A DNA stretch of 64,000 nucleotides from a sulfur-oxidizing endosymbiont of Gigantopelta aegis (GTDB lineage Bacteria > Pseudomonadota > Gammaproteobacteria > GRL18): the NCBI RefSeq assembly GCF_016097415.1, contig NZ_JAEHGE010000001.1, positions 1,825,882 through 1,889,881 of the forward strand, in the 5' to 3' direction. A model generated the notes under the pieces. The model was not told the origin of the DNA. It searched no databases and was given only the letters and a program-made list of their open reading frames with translations. Shown piece by piece: positions 60,977 through 64,000 of the stretch. Position numbers and translations under genes: made by a program. Position 1 is the first letter of the stretch; the number at the start of each line of letters is the position of its first letter.

Positions 60977-61519
60977 TTATCTAAAACGTTGAAACACTTT
61001 GTCAAAATCAATACTTGCTTGACATAATGTATTGTCAAAATTATATGATTGTGTTGAAAAATCACCTTGTTTGTCATACTTACCGTTGATTAACTTATAC
61101 ACTTTAGCATAAAGTTCATTGGGATAAATAATGATATAGTACATGACTTTTTCAGCTTGATACTTATCAAACTTATAACCTTCATCATTTTTAGCCGTGG
61201 ATTTTGAAATAATCTCAACAATAATTTCAGGTGCTTTAGTAATATAGGCATCATGAGGCTCATCACATATTAGTGCAACATCAGGTCTTAGCACTGTATC
61301 ATCGGACAATTTGTAGTCCTCTTCACCAAGAACAAGACAGCGATTACAATTGCCGATAGTGTCAGTCAATTGATAAGCAATTAAATTAGCTATAGCCTGG
61401 TGAGTAATGGTAGGTGCTGGACTCATAGCAATAGGAAACCCCTCAAAAAGCTCCCATTTACCGTCCCAAAGTTTATAATCTTCGTAGGTGTAATGTACAA
61501 GATAATTCAATATGCTCAT
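60977..61519 (-). CDS. Uma2-family (DUF820) putative endonuclease
   Basis: A 180-residue protein: YTYEDYKLWDGKWELFEGFPIAMSPAPTITHQAIANLIAYQL, VLGEEDYKLSDDTVLRPDVALICDEP (the PD residues), and KAPEIIVEIISKSTAKNDEGYKFDKYQA with the E-x-(S/K) site. These make up a PD-(D/E)xK nuclease-like core found in DUF820/Uma2, abundant in cyanobacteria and large sulfur bacteria, often in many copies. The activity is not established. It is the only gene on the minus strand in this polysaccharide region, and repeats flank it on both sides. Confidence 0.85.
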   Translation of the reverse strand: MSILNYLVHYTYEDYKLWDGKWELFEGFPIAMSPAPTITHQAIANLIAYQLTDTIGNCNRCLVLGEEDYKLSDDTVLRPDVALICDEPHDAYITKAPEIIVEIISKSTAKNDEGYKFDKYQAEKVMYYIIIYPNELYAKVYKLINGKYDKQGDFSTQSYNFDNTLCQASIDFDKVFQRFR

Positions 61520-62170
61520 AATAGAGTTGCCTGAAATTTTATAATTATACTGTCCCTATTATAGTACAAACTGAGAGCTGTTACTAATTTCAAAATAGCA
61601 GATTTCAACCCACAAATGCCACCGATATTCTCTTTTCCCAAGCCCCAACCCAATCCTTTGTCAGTTATTCCGCTATCTCTCCCATTCATTTAGCTATAAT
61701 AATCAATACCAACACCGTTTTCGCTGGGCACACCCGTTCGGCCACCTATACACTAAGGGTGCCAGTACGCCCTGACATCTTTCTAATAGTTGAGACTTTT
61801 TACTGCGCTTGCTTCAAAAAACGCCTCCATCAACATAAATTCCAGGTTTTAGCTTATGGGACGCTTTACCTTATGGGTGTCTATTGGTATTTTTAATTGG
61901 AAGCTAACAAAACAGCGTGCTACCCATTTGTTGGAGGCTGCTGAGATGCGAAGTGCATTAATACAGGGGGGTGGGGGAATTTGATAGGTTTTAGTGGGGG
62001 GAATGAAAGTTTTCTGGTTTGTGATATAATTAGGGTTTATGTTCTTTGTTTTATTTTGGTAAATTCCATTACGTTCTGAGTTTTGACCATTTAAGAATTA
62101 ATAAGTGATTATTTTGATGAATTTAATAACGTGGTTAAACGAACGATTGAATGACAACAAATAATAAGCC
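61520..62170. other. 650-bp gap with repeats, no gene assigned
   Basis: Contains the second copy of the 42-bp repeat (61681-61722). A 42-codon frame at 61857-61985 (MGRFTLWVSIGIFNWKLTKQ...) lacks a ribosome site and homology known to me. A G-rich stretch lies near 61970-62005. The right end (62040-62170) is AT-rich and should hold the flippase promoter. Confidence 0.4.
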
Positions 62171-63646
62171 ATGACAGCATTAAAGAAATTAGCATCGGGT
62201 GTTGGCTGGGGGACTGCATCTATTATTGTTAATACAATTTTTCAATTGTTCTTCATGGCTATTATGGCACGCTTGCTTGATCCGGCTGATTTTGGCTTAA
62301 TCGCCATTGCTAATGTCAGTTTACGTTTTTATAGCTATTTTTCACAAGCAGGGATTGCCCCTGCACTGATACAAAAAAAATCATTAGATGAGGGTGATAC
62401 TAGCGCCGCACTAGCTATCTCGCTGGGTATTTCCTGTTTTTTTTACTTGATAGCCTATTTGGCTTCACCATGGACGGAAGACTATTTTGAAATGCAAGGG
62501 CTTGGGCTTGTCATGCAAGTGCTGGCACTTAATTTTATTATATTAGGCTTCTCATCTATTTCTCAGGCATTATTGCGTCGTGAGAGCCGCTTCAAAGCTA
62601 TTTCAATCATTGAAATTATATCTTATGTGTTGGGTTATGGTGTAACAGGTGTCATTGCCGCTTATCTAGGGGCAGGTGTTTGGTCATTGGTGTTGGCCTT
62701 TATGACACAATCTACGGTGACAGCTCTGTTATCGTATTTTGTGATTCGTTACCCAATAACATTTAAACACACTAAGGCACAAAGAAAAAGTTTACTGGGT
62801 TATGGTGTGCGCTATTCTTTTATCGGGTTTATAGAGTTTTTAACATCCAATTTGGCGCCCCTTGTCATCGGTAAATTACTAGGCGCATCTCCCGCCGGAT
62901 TTTATAGTCGTGCGCAATTGTTGGCACATTTACCAGTACAGCACCCTACAAATATCTTGACAAGAACATTATTTCCAATCATGAGTAGTATCAATGATAA
63001 GAACAGCAAACTGCTAATCAGTTTTCAACTGAGTTCGCTTATTGTAGGTTGCTATGCCTGTGCTGTCGGTATTGGTATGCATTTTGCTGCTGCCGACATT
63101 GTCAGTGTTTTGTTAGGAGATAAATGGGTGGAGGTTGTACCGTTACTTAAAATTTTATCTCTATCTGCTGTACCTCTTTATATGGCACATACAGCGAGTG
63201 TAACACTAGATTCAATGGCTCAACTAAAGCTTAGTTTACGTATTCAAATGGCCGTATTATTCTTAATGGTTTCACTATTTGTCTGGTTTTCATCTAGTTT
63301 AACACTGGAAAATATCAGTTATATTATTTTATCAATGGCTTTTTTTCGTTTTATACTGATGTATGGCAGTGTTATTAAATTGCTAAATATGGCAAAAAAA
63401 GAATTAGGATTAATACTCATTATATTAATGAGTATTATACTGAGCACTGCTTTAATAATGAATTTAATGTTGCTAATGACAGCAGCAATTGACCTGCCTA
63501 TAATACGCTTGTTGTTTGATGTCATAGCAGGTGCAATGGGCTTGATTGTGGCTTTGTTTTTTTCACGGTATTTTTTAAGGCAATTGCATTCTGTTGATTA
63601 TTTAAGAAATCAATTACCAGTCTTTGATAAAATTATGGCAATTTAA
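62171..63646 (+). CDS. Polysaccharide flippase (MOP superfamily, Wzx-like)
   Basis: A 491-residue membrane protein with about 12-14 hydrophobic segments. The N-terminus ALKKLASGVGWGTASIIVNTIFQLFFMAIMARLLDPADFGLIAIANV is characteristic of lipopolysaccharide/oligosaccharide flippases, as are SQALLRRESRFKAI and YSRAQLLAHLP. It would flip lipid-linked repeat units across the inner membrane. It is intact, including runs of eight As and eight Ts in frame. It is followed 15 bp later by the next gene. Confidence 0.9.
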   Translation: MTALKKLASGVGWGTASIIVNTIFQLFFMAIMARLLDPADFGLIAIANVSLRFYSYFSQAGIAPALIQKKSLDEGDTSAALAISLGISCFFYLIAYLASPWTEDYFEMQGLGLVMQVLALNFIILGFSSISQALLRRESRFKAISIIEIISYVLGYGVTGVIAAYLGAGVWSLVLAFMTQSTVTALLSYFVIRYPITFKHTKAQRKSLLGYGVRYSFIGFIEFLTSNLAPLVIGKLLGASPAGFYSRAQLLAHLPVQHPTNILTRTLFPIMSSINDKNSKLLISFQLSSLIVGCYACAVGIGMHFAAADIVSVLLGDKWVEVVPLLKILSLSAVPLYMAHTASVTLDSMAQLKLSLRIQMAVLFLMVSLFVWFSSSLTLENISYIILSMAFFRFILMYGSVIKLLNMAKKELGLILIILMSIILSTALIMNLMLLMTAAIDLPIIRLLFDVIAGAMGLIVALFFSRYFLRQLHSVDYLRNQLPVFDKIMAI

Positions 63647-63661
63647 AAAGCTGAAGTGTTT

Positions 63662-64000
63662 ATGAATGAAATATTGATATATACCCTAAAAATATTACGC
63701 AAACTCTATTTAATGTTATTTAGCAAAACACCTGAATTGAGAAATTGGAAAATATTTCCCAATAAAGAGTATGCTAATGAAATGATTTATAACTATTTGA
63801 TGGATGACAAACCATGTATGATTGGACGTATTGGTTCGACTGAAATGTTATGTTTAACAAATCATATAGGTGTGAAAAGTAGTTTAAATAAAAGTATAAT
63901 AGATTATATAAAGAACAAACAATTTCCATGGTGGTGGGAAAAAAATACCATAAGGCAAATGCAACAATGTGCTGGTTTTTTTTCTCCTGAGATTAATATG
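63662..64000 (+). CDS. Start of a polysaccharide-locus gene, possibly GT-D-like glycosyltransferase
   Basis: Frame from ATG 63662 to the window end, 113 codons: MNEILIYTLKILRKLYLMLFSKTPELRNW, then DDKPCMIGRIGSTEMLCLTNHIG. The block IGRIGSTE resembles the sugar-nucleotide motif (R-x-G-x-x-E) of GT-D-type glycosyltransferases; this is tentative as the gene is cut off. It follows the flippase by 15 bp and is probably co-transcribed. Confidence 0.5.
   Translation, partial: MNEILIYTLKILRKLYLMLFSKTPELRNWKIFPNKEYANEMIYNYLMDDKPCMIGRIGSTEMLCLTNHIGVKSSLNKSIIDYIKNKQFPWWWEKNTIRQMQQCAGFFSPEINM

Noticed and set aside
61857..61985. A 42-codon ORF before the flippase
   Set aside because: No ribosome site, ends in a Gly-run from a G-rich tract, and has no recognisable family.

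Overview
This window is low-GC gammaproteobacterial chromosome that has been heavily worked over by insertion sequences. Gene order points to the gammaproteobacteria: rpsU-yqeY-dnaG-rpoD, with folK/folB, plsY and tsaD next to it, plus typA, pyrE, xthA and cca nearby. The many transposons, palindromic repeats and frameshifted genes resemble environmental sulfur- or methane-oxidising gammaproteobacteria or their symbionts. I cannot name the genus from sequence alone.

Region 1 (1-31.9 kb) is mostly core chromosome. It holds the 3' end of typA, a DUF4426 protein, a TauE/DsbD-like membrane protein, xthA, pyrE, an iron alcohol dehydrogenase, an NDUFA9-like epimerase, cca, uppP, a MidA-type methyltransferase, pteridine reductase, RidA, the AMMECR1/MEMO/radical-SAM trio, an HDOD protein, folK, folB, plsY, tsaD and the macromolecular-synthesis operon up to rpoD and a CAU-anticodon tRNA. 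Two near-identical IS66 elements sit in it, each with an exact 8-bp target duplication: one splits a vanZ-like gene after uppP, the other splits nnrS. sirB2, beside nnrS, carries a frameshift. Three copies of a ~150-bp hairpin MITE are present; one landed exactly on the ridA stop codon and kept a stop.

Region 2 (31.8-48.8 kb) is a tRNA-integrated genomic island in ruins. A 52-bp direct repeat comprising the tRNA 3' part plus a few bases lies at both ends, and a broken tyrosine integrase lies just inside the left end. The cargo is an HTH/nucleotidyltransferase pair resembling an abortive-infection or toxin-antitoxin module and an N6-adenine DNA methyltransferase (restriction-like) gene. Both are wrecked by IS21, IS605, two kinds of IS3, ISL3 and an IS66-like element, some nested within each other.

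Region 3 (48.8-55 kb) is an accessory stretch with an exported small protein, an intact WYL-domain regulator, and fragments of a UPF1/RecB-like helicase and an RNase-H-fold gene, followed by a large unknown protein cut by an IS3 copy.

Region 4 (55-64 kb) is the start of an exopolysaccharide locus: a PHP-type tyrosine phosphatase (several frameshifts), a Wzc-like tyrosine kinase/chain-length protein (frameshift plus IS3 with a 3-bp duplication), an intact UDP-glucose dehydrogenase, a Uma2 protein, an intact flippase and the start of another gene. The tyrosine-phosphorylation control pair looks dead, while precursor supply and export genes are intact.

No complete novel system is visible. The most unusual features are the layered island decay, the mobile hairpin repeat family and the repeated single-base losses in homopolymers confined to non-core genes.
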